A stretch of 64,000 bases of DNA from Burkholderia sp. WSM2232 (GCF_000472545.1 NZ_AWZV01000013.1:62001-126000); one strand, 5' to 3'. Shown: positions 34,616-43,580, counted from the stretch's first letter. Made by a program: numbers and translations. The notes: generated by a model not told the origin, from the sequence alone.

Positions 34616-36073
34616 GTGACAGACAATTCGACATCCCATTCGCTCGATCTGCGAGCGTGGCTCGACGAGGCTCGCGCGCTCGGCGAATTGACGGAGGTAG
34701 CGGGCGCGGACTGGAACCTGGAACTCGGCGCGATCAGCGAGTTGAACGTGAAGAAGGAGCGGCCCGCGGCGCTGCTCTTTGACGACATCACGGATTACCC
34801 GCAAGGACATCGGGTGCTCACATGCAGCACGGCGAGTCCTGCGCGACTTTCGTCGATCCTGCGCGTCGGGCATCAGGCAACGCACCAGGTGCTCGTGCAG
34901 ACACTGCGAGGCAAGCCGAAGCAGTGGCAGCAGCACGCGCAGGAATACGATCCGGTGACGGTCGCGGGCGGCCCGGTGTTCGACAACATCCAGTCGGGCG
35001 AACACGTCGATCTCTTCTCGTTTCCCGCGCCGCTGTGGCATGAAAAAGATGGCGGCCGGTATATCGGCACTGGCTGCATGGTGGTGACGAGAGACCTCGA
35101 TTCGAGCTGGATCAATGTCGGCACGTATCGCGTGATGATCCACGATCGCAACCACGTCGGCCTCGACATGATTCCGGGTAAGCACGGCGCGATTCAGTAT
35201 GACAAGCACATGAAGGCGGGCAAGCCGTTTCCGGTGGCGATCGTGATCGGCTGCGATCCGCTCGGCTACCTGATTTCAGGTATCGAAGTGCCCTTTGGCA
35301 TGTGCGAGTACAACTACATCGGCGCGATCCTGAAGCAGCCGGTTTCGGTGGTGAGCGGGCAACTGACGGGGCTGCCGTTTCCGAGCGCAGCGGAGATCGT
35401 AATCGAAGGTTATGCGCATCCCGGCGACGTCAAGGTGGAAGGCCCGTTCGGCGAATTCCACGGCTATTACCCGGGCAAGGCCGAAACGGCGCCCGTGGTA
35501 ACGATCGAGCGCATCTACTATCGCAACAACCCCATCATCATGGGCAGCCCGCCGGCCAAACCGCCTAACGACTACTCCTATTCGAAGGCCGTGATGCGTT
35601 CCGCGCTGCTCGTCGATGCTTTGCAGGCAGCGGGCGTGCCCGATGTGGCCGGCGTGTGGGCCCATGAGATCGGCGGCGCGCGCATGTTCAATGTGGTGTC
35701 GATCCGTCAACGCTATGCGGGGCACGCTCGGCAGGCCGCACACATTCTCAGCCAGTGCGGTGTGGGCGCGTACATGTCGCGCTATTCGATCGTGGTCGAC
35801 GAGGACATCGATCCGGCGAATCTGCAGGAGGTAATGTGGGCCGTCGCCACGCGTACGGATCCGGACATCGATATCGACATCGTCAAACGCGGCATGGGGT
35901 CGAAAAACGATCCCATGTCGATTGCCAACCCATACAAGGCGCCGTTCAACTCGAAGGCGATTATCGACGGCTGCCGGCCGTTCGACTTTCTCGCGGAGTT
36001 CCCGCAGGTCGCCGAGGCCAGCAAGGAACTGCAGGACAAAACGCGTGCGAAGTGGCAACACATTCTCGGCTGA
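34616..36073 (+). CDS. UbiD family decarboxylase (2)
   Basis: 485 residues from the GTG at 34616, with GGAG nine bases ahead. It carries VKVEGPFGEFHGYY with the UbiD Glu pair, and a metal/prFMN-binding core around INVGTYRVMIHD. It is clearly divergent from UbiD 1 (length 485 against 546, different N-terminus), so not a recent duplicate. It probably decarboxylates a different intermediate or gives substrate breadth. It heads a unit with the CoxG-like and MFS genes. Confidence 0.92.
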   Translation: MTDNSTSHSLDLRAWLDEARALGELTEVAGADWNLELGAISELNVKKERPAALLFDDITDYPQGHRVLTCSTASPARLSSILRVGHQATHQVLVQTLRGKPKQWQQHAQEYDPVTVAGGPVFDNIQSGEHVDLFSFPAPLWHEKDGGRYIGTGCMVVTRDLDSSWINVGTYRVMIHDRNHVGLDMIPGKHGAIQYDKHMKAGKPFPVAIVIGCDPLGYLISGIEVPFGMCEYNYIGAILKQPVSVVSGQLTGLPFPSAAEIVIEGYAHPGDVKVEGPFGEFHGYYPGKAETAPVVTIERIYYRNNPIIMGSPPAKPPNDYSYSKAVMRSALLVDALQAAGVPDVAGVWAHEIGGARMFNVVSIRQRYAGHARQAAHILSQCGVGAYMSRYSIVVDEDIDPANLQEVMWAVATRTDPDIDIDIVKRGMGSKNDPMSIANPYKAPFNSKAIIDGCRPFDFLAEFPQVAEASKELQDKTRAKWQHILG

Positions 36074-36182
36074 CGCGCGACCAAACCGTTGAACGCGACA
36101 GCCCGATAAACATCATGCAAGCCGCCGTCGACGGAAGCGCCGTCGAGCCTAATGGACGACGGTGGCCGACAAGGAGATCTAC

Positions 36183-36788
36183 ATGGAACTGACAGGCGAA
36201 CGCATTGTGCCGCTGCCGCGTGAACGCGTGTGGGCTGCGTTGAACGACCCGGAGATATTGAAGGCGTCGGTGCCGGGCTGCGAGTCGTTCGAACGCGTGG
36301 ACGAACACCAGTTTCAGATGGTGATGGCCGCGACCGTCGGCCCGATCAAGGCGCGCTTCAAGGGAAAGATGGTACTGACCGATCTGCAGCCGCCCAAGTC
36401 GTATTCGATGACATTCGAAGGATCGGGCGGCGCAGCGGGCTTCGGCAAAGGTGGCGCGCATGTCGATCTGGTTGCCGACAGCGGCGGCACGCGGCTCGTG
36501 TACCGGTCTCATGCGCAGGTGGGCGGGCGCCTCGCGCAGGTAGGCGCAAGACTGATCGACGGCGTCGCGCGAAAAATGGCCGAGGACTTCTTTGGCCGCT
36601 TTACGGCAGCCGTCATCGGACCGCAGCAGGAGGCAGCGAGCGGTGCAGTTGCCGGCGAGCCGGAAGTCCACGCACACGCGAATAGTGCCGATGCCGCCGC
36701 CCAGCCCGCATGGGCCGGCAGGAACTGGACATGGGCGCTCGGCGTAGTGGTGGTCCTTTCGCTCATCGCGGTGTACGCATTGCATTGA
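36183..36788 (+). CDS. CoxG-like SRPBCC protein with C-terminal membrane anchor
   Basis: 201 residues from the ATG at 36183 with GGAG ahead. MELTGERIVPLPRERVWAALND starts the SRPBCC/CoxG fold (to about residue 150); residues 180-199 are a single hydrophobic anchor. CoxG-like proteins accompany molybdenum hydroxylases and are thought to dock them to the membrane so that electrons reach the respiratory chain. Its place in the same regulon as the CoxMLS-type enzyme supports that role here. Confidence 0.88.
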   Translation: MELTGERIVPLPRERVWAALNDPEILKASVPGCESFERVDEHQFQMVMAATVGPIKARFKGKMVLTDLQPPKSYSMTFEGSGGAAGFGKGGAHVDLVADSGGTRLVYRSHAQVGGRLAQVGARLIDGVARKMAEDFFGRFTAAVIGPQQEAASGAVAGEPEVHAHANSADAAAQPAWAGRNWTWALGVVVVLSLIAVYALH

Positions 36789-36867
36789 TAACAACGACGG
36801 GGCGCGCGACGAGGCACGGGCGCGGTTGCTCGCGGCCCGCGCGGCGCACTCGTAACTGGAGACGACG

Positions 36868-38283
36868 ATGCAGGAAGGCAATGCGCTTCAAGGCGCGGTG
36901 AGACGTGAAGAAGCGCAAACGAGAGCCGCCGCGTCCGCAGCGGATAGCGAAAGCGCGGCGCTGATTCGCCGGATAGAGAGCGTGCCGTTTTCGCGTTGGC
37001 ATACGAAGGCGCGCATCATCGTGGGCAGCGCGACGTTTTTCGATGCATTCGACGCGCTGTCGATAGCCTTCGTGCTTCCGGTGCTGATCGGCCTATGGCA
37101 CATCGAGCCGCTGGAAATCGGCGTGCTGATCGGCGCGAGCTATGTGGGCCAGTTCATTGGCGCGCTGACATTCGGCTGGTACGCGGAGCGGCGCGGGCGG
37201 ATTCGCAGCGCTACCATCGCAATCGCCATCATGTCGGTGATGAGCATGGGCTGCGCGCTGAGCGGCAGTTTCGCGATGCTGCTGGTGTGCCGGTTCATTC
37301 AGGGAATCGGCGTGGGCGGCGAGATGCCTGTCGCGGCGACGTATATCAGCGAGCTTTCCAACGCCCACGGCCGCGGCAAGTATTTTCTGCTGTACGAGTT
37401 GATCTTCCCCGTTGGCTTGATGGCGACGGGGCAGATCGGAGCGTGGCTTGTGCCTCTCGTCGGCTGGAAAATCATGTTCTGGATCGGCGCAGTGCCTGGT
37501 CTCGCGATTGCGCTGCTGATTGCGCGTCTACCCGAATCGCCGCGCTGGCTGATCGCCAAGGGACGCTTTAGCGAAGCAGAGGCCGTGGTCCGGCAAATGG
37601 AAGCCAGCACGAACCGCCGCATTGAACCCGGCCCGCAGCGGCAGGCGAACAAGCAGGCGATCAACCCGCGTGCGGGCTGGCGCGAACTGCTTTCGCCGTT
37701 TTATCGCGGACGCACGCTCGTCGTATGGGTGCTGTGGGCCACGGCCTTTTTCATCGCCAATAGTCTGAATAACTGGCTGCCCACCTTGTACCGTTCGGTT
37801 TATCACCTGCCGCTGCAAACGGCGCTGCGAGCTGCGTCGATGACCAACGTCGCTCAGGTTGCCCTGTTGCTCGTCTGCGCGTATGTAATCGATCGCGTGG
37901 GCCGCCGCAACTGGACGGTGTCTGCATTCTGTCTCGCCGCGGTGCTGTTCGCATGCCTGGGCCTCTTTGCCGCGCACGATGTATGGAGCGCAATGGTGCT
38001 CGGCACGCTGAGTTATGGACTGATCGGTTCAATTGCGGCGGTGCTGTACCTGTACACGCCCGAGGTGTATCCCACTAGAATGCGCGCGACGAGCACGGGG
38101 CTTGCCACATCGTGGTTGCGGCTCGCGTCCGCGGTGGGTCCTTCGCTTGCCGGACTGCTGTTGCACAAGAAGGGCATCGGCTCGGTCTTCGTGATGTTCG
38201 CGGTGGTTGCGGTGGTCGGCGCGATTTGCGCGATGAAGATGACCGAAACGCGCGAGCGCAGTCTCGAGGAAATCGCGCCCTGA
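36868..38283 (+). CDS. MFS transporter, second of the island
   Basis: 471 residues with GGAG ahead of the ATG. It has about twelve membrane segments, FDALSIAFVLPVLIGLW in helix 1 and YAERRGRIRS in loop 2-3, and RLPESPRWL after helix 6, a sugar-porter/aromatic acid symporter pattern. It is the last gene after UbiD 2 and CoxG and probably imports the substrate. It differs from the MFS at 28890. Confidence 0.9.
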   Translation: MQEGNALQGAVRREEAQTRAAASAADSESAALIRRIESVPFSRWHTKARIIVGSATFFDAFDALSIAFVLPVLIGLWHIEPLEIGVLIGASYVGQFIGALTFGWYAERRGRIRSATIAIAIMSVMSMGCALSGSFAMLLVCRFIQGIGVGGEMPVAATYISELSNAHGRGKYFLLYELIFPVGLMATGQIGAWLVPLVGWKIMFWIGAVPGLAIALLIARLPESPRWLIAKGRFSEAEAVVRQMEASTNRRIEPGPQRQANKQAINPRAGWRELLSPFYRGRTLVVWVLWATAFFIANSLNNWLPTLYRSVYHLPLQTALRAASMTNVAQVALLLVCAYVIDRVGRRNWTVSAFCLAAVLFACLGLFAAHDVWSAMVLGTLSYGLIGSIAAVLYLYTPEVYPTRMRATSTGLATSWLRLASAVGPSLAGLLLHKKGIGSVFVMFAVVAVVGAICAMKMTETRERSLEEIAP

Positions 38284-38411
38284 TCGTGGCAGCCGCCGCC
38301 GCCGCTCGCTGGCGGCGCGGCGATCCCGCCGCAATCAAGGGACGAGGGCGGTGATGACCAGGTTGAACGCCCGGACGCAGCAATGAGCGGCTGAAGAAGC
38401 GCCAGTGCGTC

Positions 38412-39353
38412 TCATGGTGCGTCGGGCATCGGCGCTTGTCGGCGACATACCGACAATACGAGTTGCCTCAGCCAACGATGAACCGGGTCCACCTCCAGAC
38501 GCGGATGCCACATCTGCGATACGGTGATCGTCTGCGTCACGACGGGCAGTTCGAACGCATAGATATCCGCGCCGGCGCCGGCGCCGAGGTGCGCCCGGTG
38601 AGCGCCGACGAACGAGGCCGGCACGAGTGCGATCAGATCCGAAGTGCGAGCCACGGCCAGCGCGGCGGGAAAGCCGGGAACCACTGCCACGATGGTGCGG
38701 GCGAGACCGAGTCGCGCCAACGCGTCGTCGACGGGGCCCGTCGCACTCGCACGTCGTGACGCGACCACATGGCCAAAAGCAACGTACCGCCCGGCCGTTA
38801 TCTGGCCGTCCTGCTCGAGCGGATGCCCTTTTCTCACAACACCCACGAAACGGTCGCGGAAAAGCGCCTGCAAGCGTACCTCGGGACCCATTTCGCCGAG
38901 CACGCCGATTTCCAGATCAGCGGAACCGTCGCGCAGATGCGTCGCGCTTTTCTCGGGTTTGGCCGCAAAGCGCAAGCGCACATGCGGCGCAATTTGCGTT
39001 GCGGCAGCGATGAGTGGCGAACCGAAGGCTTCGACGAAGCCGTCGTTCGCGCGAATGGTGAAGGTCTGCCGCAGCGCTGCAAGCTCAGGCTCGCTCTTCG
39101 ACGGACGAAGCACCGCGCGGGCCTCATGAAGCGCGTCTCGCGTGCGCTCCCGAATCGACTCCGCATACGGCGTCAACACCATGTCACGACCCGCGCGAAC
39201 CAGCAATGGATCGCCGGTGGTGGCGCGAAGCCGCGCAAGCGTTCGACTCATGGCGGAAGCGCTCAGCCCCAGGCGGCGCGCGGCGCCTGCCACGCTTTCC
39301 TCGTCGAGCAGCGTTTCGAGCGCAATCAGCAGATTCAGGTCGGTTTCGGGCAT
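38412..39353 (-). CDS. LysR family regulator
   Basis: 313 residues from the ATG at 39353. HTH: LLIALETLLDEESVAGAARRLGLS then SASAMSRTLARLRATTG, a NodD/LinR-like subgroup pattern. It is divergent from the SDR gene at 39520, with 166 bases between, so it probably controls that gene. No copy of the island's shared element is present, which marks the right border of the regulon. Confidence 0.9.
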   Translation of the reverse strand: MPETDLNLLIALETLLDEESVAGAARRLGLSASAMSRTLARLRATTGDPLLVRAGRDMVLTPYAESIRERTRDALHEARAVLRPSKSEPELAALRQTFTIRANDGFVEAFGSPLIAAATQIAPHVRLRFAAKPEKSATHLRDGSADLEIGVLGEMGPEVRLQALFRDRFVGVVRKGHPLEQDGQITAGRYVAFGHVVASRRASATGPVDDALARLGLARTIVAVVPGFPAALAVARTSDLIALVPASFVGAHRAHLGAGAGADIYAFELPVVTQTITVSQMWHPRLEVDPVHRWLRQLVLSVCRRQAPMPDAP

Positions 39354-39519
39354 GCCCAATCCTAACACCCGCGCATGGCACGAGGCGTTTCGTGCAGGTT
39401 ATCAATGCATGGACTGCGCCTTCCGGCAACGCTCCCCCGCGGCTATATTTTCCATCGAGCCGCTTACGACGCACGACGATCGAATGGATGCGGAAGTGTG
39501 TCATTCAAAGGGATAAATC

Positions 39520-40212
39520 ATGGAAGCCACCCACCCTCAAAAAACCGTCCTTCTGATAGGCGCATCGCGTGGTCTCGGCCTCGCGATGACCGAAGAATAT
39601 CTGCAACGCGGCTGGCGCGTGATTGCCACCGCGCGGGCCCATTCGATGCAAAGGCTGCGCGAACTTCGAGGCGAACTCGAAGTAGAGACGCTCGACATCA
39701 CGGTGCCCGAGCAGGTCGCGCATTTGCGCGCGCGCCTCGCGGGCCGGCGACTGGACATGCTCTTCGTGAATGCAGGTGTAAAAAACGACGACCGCGAAAC
39801 GATAGCGGATGTTTCGACCGAAGAATTCGTGCGCGTCATGGTGACCAATTCGCTGAGTCCCATGCGTGTTGTCGAGGCGTTGCACGATCTGGTGGAACCC
39901 CGTGGCACGATCGGCGTAATGTCATCCGGTCAGGGCAGCGTCACCAATAATGTGAACGGCAACTATGAGGTTTATCGCGGCAGCAAGGCCGCGCTCAACA
40001 TGTTCATGCGTAGCTTTGCCGCCCGTCACGCTAATGACCCGAGAACTTTGCTGCTGATGGCGCCGGGTTGGGTGCGCACGGATATGGGCGGCCCCGAAGC
40101 GCGCCTGAGCATCGAGGAGAGCATTCCCAATCTGCTCGATACCATGCAGGCTTACGAGGGCCGCTCCGGGTTGCACTACCTGGATTACCTTGGACGAGTC
40201 GTGCCCTGGTGA
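39520..40212 (+). CDS. SDR family oxidoreductase
   Basis: 230 residues. VLLIGASRGLGLAMTEEYLQ (about 10-29) is the TGxxxGxG-type cofactor motif, FVNAGV the second, and YRGSKAALN the active-site Tyr-x3-Lys. It is a C-factor/CsgA-like short-chain dehydrogenase. Substrate unknown; paired with the divergent LysR gene. Confidence 0.88.
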   Translation: MEATHPQKTVLLIGASRGLGLAMTEEYLQRGWRVIATARAHSMQRLRELRGELEVETLDITVPEQVAHLRARLAGRRLDMLFVNAGVKNDDRETIADVSTEEFVRVMVTNSLSPMRVVEALHDLVEPRGTIGVMSSGQGSVTNNVNGNYEVYRGSKAALNMFMRSFAARHANDPRTLLLMAPGWVRTDMGGPEARLSIEESIPNLLDTMQAYEGRSGLHYLDYLGRVVPW

Positions 40213-40245
40213 AGCGCGGGCGGCTGCGTCAGGCCGCCGCCCCGG

Positions 40246-40644
40246 TCAGAACAGCTTGCGCCATTGTTCCTGCTGCATGTCCTCGCGGGTGTTCACTTCG
40301 ATCAGCAAGCCGCCGGGCGCCCGGCAGAAAAATCGCGAGCCGCGCGTGTTATTGAAGACGCCCGTTTCCATCTGAACGCCGCCCTTCGCGAATTCGTCGT
40401 GGAGCGTGTGAAGCTGGTCGAGGCTCGCAACCTCGAGGCCGAAGTGAAAGTTCTTAGGCCAGACGGGCGTGTCTTCGGTAGTGTGCTCCAGCACAATGTC
40501 GAAACCATTGCGCTTGAGCAGGCGATGCTCACCGGCAGCAACCACCTCGCAGCCGAGATACTTTTCGAAAAAGGCGGCCGTTTCGGCCACGTCAGTGGTG
40601 GGAAAGCTCAGGTGGTTGAGCTTGGCTTCCTGGAACAGATTCAT
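40246..40644 (-). CDS. VOC family protein (glyoxalase/dioxygenase fold)
   Basis: 132 residues. LNHLSFPTTDVAETAAFFEKYLG starts a vicinal oxygen chelate fold with the metal His in NHLSF and a later Glu in LLIEVN. Members are glyoxalase I, dioxygenases or resistance proteins; this one cannot be assigned. It lies downstream of a TetR gene on the same strand with a palindromic region between, suggesting control by that repressor. Confidence 0.82.
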   Translation of the reverse strand: MNLFQEAKLNHLSFPTTDVAETAAFFEKYLGCEVVAAGEHRLLKRNGFDIVLEHTTEDTPVWPKNFHFGLEVASLDQLHTLHDEFAKGGVQMETGVFNNTRGSRFFCRAPGGLLIEVNTREDMQQEQWRKLF

Positions 40645-40744
40645 TGTCGAACTCGCAGAGAACGTTAAGAGATGGTGGGGCGCGCGGCGCGCGTGTGCCT
40701 CGCTTGCGGCTGGCCACGCATGCTGCGCTCCACGGAATCTATTT

Positions 40745-40775
40745 TGCGAGTAATGACTCAGTTTTGAAACTCGCA
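40745..40775. promoter_or_regulatory. Nested inverted repeats, possible TetR operator
   Basis: TGCGAGT (40745-40751) and ACTCGCA (40769-40775) form perfect 7-base arms; between them are two smaller palindromes, GAGTAATGACTC and AGTTTTGAAACT. The block is 100 bases upstream of the VOC start and next to the 3' end of the TetR gene. ACTCGCATTT recurs at 40860. Binding by the TetR protein is inferred. Confidence 0.45.
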
Positions 40776-40879
40776 TTTGAAGCGTGCCGGGAAGATCCAC
40801 GCGAGGCCCCGGCGCAGCAAGGGCTCAGCTGGGCGCGGCTGAGCGGAATATGAGCGACTACTCGCATTTCGTGTGCTGC

Positions 40880-41521
40880 CTACTTGCGGGTTCGTGGCTT
40901 TGCCGGGGTGGCATCCGCAATGCCGAGATAGCCATATAACGCGCGGCCAACGCGTCGTTCCAGAGCGGCGCGATCGGTTTCGCCGCGCTCTCCCGCGCCG
41001 TCGACAATCGCGCGAATGATCGCCATGACGTCGTCGGTGGTGATCTGCACGTCGGGTTGCGGTGGAATATCGTCGCGCGCCAGAATCTGCTCGATGACCC
41101 CGCGAAATGCCGCCTTGGACCTGGCCAGTTCTCTGGCAATAGCGGGGCGGTTTTCCTCGAAATCGAGCACGCGCGCGAGCGCTGGACGGCGCAGTTGCTG
41201 CCGCACGGAGACGGTGATCAGATGCTTCAATGCGCTTTGGCCCGTGCGCTCGTTCAAGGCGCCTTCGGCTTCTGCCAGGAACACTGCCTGCTCGCGTTTG
41301 CTCAGCGCGACGATGAGCGCGTCTTTATTGGGGAAGTACTGATACAGCGTCCCCACGCTGACACCGGCACGCTGCGCGACCAGATTGGTGTTGAGCCCGT
41401 CCGCGCCTTTCGTTTCGAGAACGAGCGCTGCGGCTTCGAGGATCGTCGCGACGGTTTGTTGCGCGCGGCTTTGCTGCGGCAGCTTGCGCGGCTTTAAGGA
41501 CGCACGCCTGGTCGTCTTCAT
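40880..41521 (-). CDS. TetR family regulator
   Basis: 213 residues. ATILEAAALVLETKGADGLNTNLVAQRAGVS followed by VGTLYQYFPNKDAL is the TetR HTH (about residues 22-75). The C-terminal ligand domain gives no clue to the effector. The next gene on the strand is the VOC protein, 235 bases away. Confidence 0.9.
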   Translation of the reverse strand: MKTTRRASLKPRKLPQQSRAQQTVATILEAAALVLETKGADGLNTNLVAQRAGVSVGTLYQYFPNKDALIVALSKREQAVFLAEAEGALNERTGQSALKHLITVSVRQQLRRPALARVLDFEENRPAIARELARSKAAFRGVIEQILARDDIPPQPDVQITTDDVMAIIRAIVDGAGERGETDRAALERRVGRALYGYLGIADATPAKPRTRK

Positions 41522-41597
41522 GATGCGGCCTGAAAAAGCCGAATGTTAGCTCAGGTTTGCGACCGCGGACGAATTTTCAACCGCGCATTGCACGGCC

Positions 41598-42077
41598 TCA
41601 ATGCATGTAGGTCACGCGGCGGGCGCGCACCTGCAGGACGAGGCCCGCGTCGAGCAGCGCGATAGAGAACCAGCGGATGATCTTCAGCACGGTGCTTACC
41701 GTCGGCTGGGGCAGCCAGTTGTTCAGCATCTGCGTCGCGGCGTCGCTGCGGGTTCGTTGCAGGAGCGCAATGATCTGCAGCAGCGAGGCTTCGTCATTAG
41801 CGAGTTCGGACGCGCAGCGGCAACGGGTGTCGAGCGGCCGGCAAGACGCGCGCATTAGCGAGCGCATCAGGATATCGAAGTAGCCGATGCCGTTCGCGGT
41901 CATGCCGGCTTCATGCAACACACCGCTCCAGTCGCTGTTGCGGCGCACGCTGTCGCATTGCGGACGCAGCCACGTGCGCACGGCCGTCAGTACAGTTTGT
42001 TCGGCCATATCGGGATGTTGCGTGAACGATTCATCGTAAAGCGTATGGTTTCTCGCGGGCGGGTTGTGGAAATTCAT
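41598..42077 (-). CDS. Conserved hypothetical protein, probably Fur-regulated
   Basis: 159 residues; GGAGG precedes the ATG by five bases. There is no signal peptide or membrane helix. A cysteine-containing segment CRPLDTRCRCASELA (about 79-93) precedes a helical C-terminal half. A Fur-box-like palindrome at 42252-42272 lies upstream on this strand, so expression under iron limitation is likely. I do not recognise the family; the three closely spaced Cys could bind iron or a cluster. Confidence 0.7.
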   Translation of the reverse strand: MNFHNPPARNHTLYDESFTQHPDMAEQTVLTAVRTWLRPQCDSVRRNSDWSGVLHEAGMTANGIGYFDILMRSLMRASCRPLDTRCRCASELANDEASLLQIIALLQRTRSDAATQMLNNWLPQPTVSTVLKIIRWFSIALLDAGLVLQVRARRVTYMH

Positions 42078-42232
42078 TGAACCTCCGGTTGGCAGGACGG
42101 CGATATCCGGCGGCGTGCGCCGGGCGGGGTGCCCCGAGCCGTTGTCTGTGCGCCGGCATGGGCGTGCAGGAAGTCGGTGACATCGGACAGGATGGTCATG
42201 ATGAAAATAGGACAGCAGGTGACATGCACCAT
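42074..42232 (-). CDS. Possible small ORF coupled to the Fur-regulated gene
   Basis: A 52-codon frame (41 codons from an internal ATG at 42199) ends in an ATGA overlap with the start of the gene at 42077 and begins just below the Fur box. The overlap and position argue for a leader peptide or small protein; composition (Arg/Pro/Thr-rich end) is unremarkable, so it may be chance. Confidence 0.3.
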   Translation of the reverse strand: MVHVTCCPIFIMTILSDVTDFLHAHAGAQTTARGTPPGARRRISPSCQPEVQ

Positions 42233-42251
42233 GATCGGATAATTTTGTCCT

Positions 42252-42272
42252 AAATGCAAATGATTCGCATTT
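42252..42272. promoter_or_regulatory. Fur box-like palindrome
   Basis: AAATGC (42252-42257) and GCATTT (42267-42272) flank AAATGATTC, giving a 21-base near-palindrome that matches beta- and gamma-proteobacterial Fur boxes. The genes on the minus strand below it are the likely targets; the desaturase on the other side ends, rather than starts, here. Confidence 0.7.
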
Positions 42273-42347
42273 GGAGGTGCGTGGGATAGATCGCGGCGAT
42301 AGGTCGCCGCACGCCGGAAAGCCCCCTGCGCGGGCGAATGGACGCCT

Positions 42348-43370
42348 TCAGCCGTGCTGAGTGTGTCGATGCGTCGCATGGGCGGGCTGCGCTTGCGTCG
42401 GGATTTGATGCTGAGCCGCTTCCAAACTTTGCGGCCGATGGTGCACCGGATTCTCGGCCGCAGCAAACGTGTATTGCCTCGCCCAGTCTCCATAGCCCGC
42501 GACCAGAAACCCCCCGGAGCGCTGGATGTACTGCTCGCGAGACGCCTGATAGATCGCGGGCAGCGCGAACCACGGCACGTGCGGCAAGTCGTGATGAACC
42601 AGATGAAAGTTGTTGTTCAAATAGAGCAACCGCCAGAACAGGCCTGCTTCGTTGATAACCGTGCGGTGCGCGCAGTCCTGTGCCGGGCGATGCTCGCGGA
42701 ATGACCGAAGCGAGCCGAGCGACAGCGACCCATACCCGACGCCGAGCACGAACACCCATGCCGGAATCGCGCAAACCTGCTGTAGCCACGCAGTGAGCAG
42801 GACGAGCGCGGCGAAGTGCGCGAGCCAGGCAGGCACATCGCGCCAGTCGCGGCGGCTGATTTTGCGCAACGCATCGACCGCCGTCGCCGCGATGGCAAAC
42901 GCCGGGCCGAGTAGCAGGCGCCCAGCGAGCGTGTTACGGCAATTGAGCAGCGCACGCATCGCCCCTCCGGCCCGCGCCCATGTTTCACCGTCGACGAAGT
43001 AGCTTTCCGGATCGCGCCCCGGCTCCGTCAGGTTTTCATCGTCGTGATGCTGAAGGTGCGATTCGCGATAGACCCGGTAGGGGAACCACACCGCGAGAGG
43101 CGCGAAACCGAGCAGTGCATTCAGGCGTGGCGAGCGCGTGGGATGGCCGTGCAATAGCTCGTGTTGCAACGACATGTACCACGCGCTGACCAATGCAAGA
43201 AGGGCGGTGGTCAGCGGCAAGCCGAGTTCGCGGGCATGTGTGGCGACACCGAACCATCCGCCGTAGATCGCGACGACCAGCATCCATGTCGGCCATTGCG
43301 TGCGCCATGTGCGGCTCGTCGCGAGCCTCGCGATCGCGTTGCGCTGGGTGTCGTCGAGATAGATCGCCAT
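42348..43370 (-). CDS. Membrane fatty acid desaturase
   Basis: 340 residues with four or more hydrophobic helices. The three His boxes are His70-x3-His74-x-His76 (HELLHGH), His105-x2-His108-His109 (HLQHH) and HLVHHDLPH near residue 255. These bind the di-iron centre of membrane desaturases and hydroxylases. A His-rich tail follows. The exact lipid or alkane substrate is not evident. Confidence 0.9.
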   Translation of the reverse strand: MAIYLDDTQRNAIARLATSRTWRTQWPTWMLVVAIYGGWFGVATHARELGLPLTTALLALVSAWYMSLQHELLHGHPTRSPRLNALLGFAPLAVWFPYRVYRESHLQHHDDENLTEPGRDPESYFVDGETWARAGGAMRALLNCRNTLAGRLLLGPAFAIAATAVDALRKISRRDWRDVPAWLAHFAALVLLTAWLQQVCAIPAWVFVLGVGYGSLSLGSLRSFREHRPAQDCAHRTVINEAGLFWRLLYLNNNFHLVHHDLPHVPWFALPAIYQASREQYIQRSGGFLVAGYGDWARQYTFAAAENPVHHRPQSLEAAQHQIPTQAQPAHATHRHTQHG

Positions 43371-43494
43371 CGGTTGAGCCGGTGAAATGCATGTTCCGAC
43401 TGATCGTACGTACCAATGGGCGGCCTCAGAACCAATTTGTTCGGGATTGTATTTGCGCTACGACGCACAAGAGGGGGAAGCGGCAAAGTCTGGA

Positions 43495-43580
43495 GACAAG
43501 CGACAAGCGACAAGCGACAAGCGACAAGCGACAAGCGACAAGCGACAAAGGCTGGAGACAAGCGACAAGCGGCAAAGGCT
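43495..43580 (+). repeat. Heptanucleotide tandem repeat (CGACAAG)n
   Basis: Six exact consecutive copies of CGACAAG occupy 43501-43542, a variant CGACAAA follows, and a degenerate second block with GGCTGGAGACAAG runs to about 43580. The unit is seven bases, so copy number changes shift the frame or the spacing of signals. It is 90-170 bases upstream of the small secreted protein gene at 43669 and just upstream of the desaturase start on the other strand. Confidence 0.9.

Noticed and set aside
43495-43580. CRISPR-like repeat
   Set aside because: The unit is seven bases in direct tandem with no spacers and no cas genes nearby.
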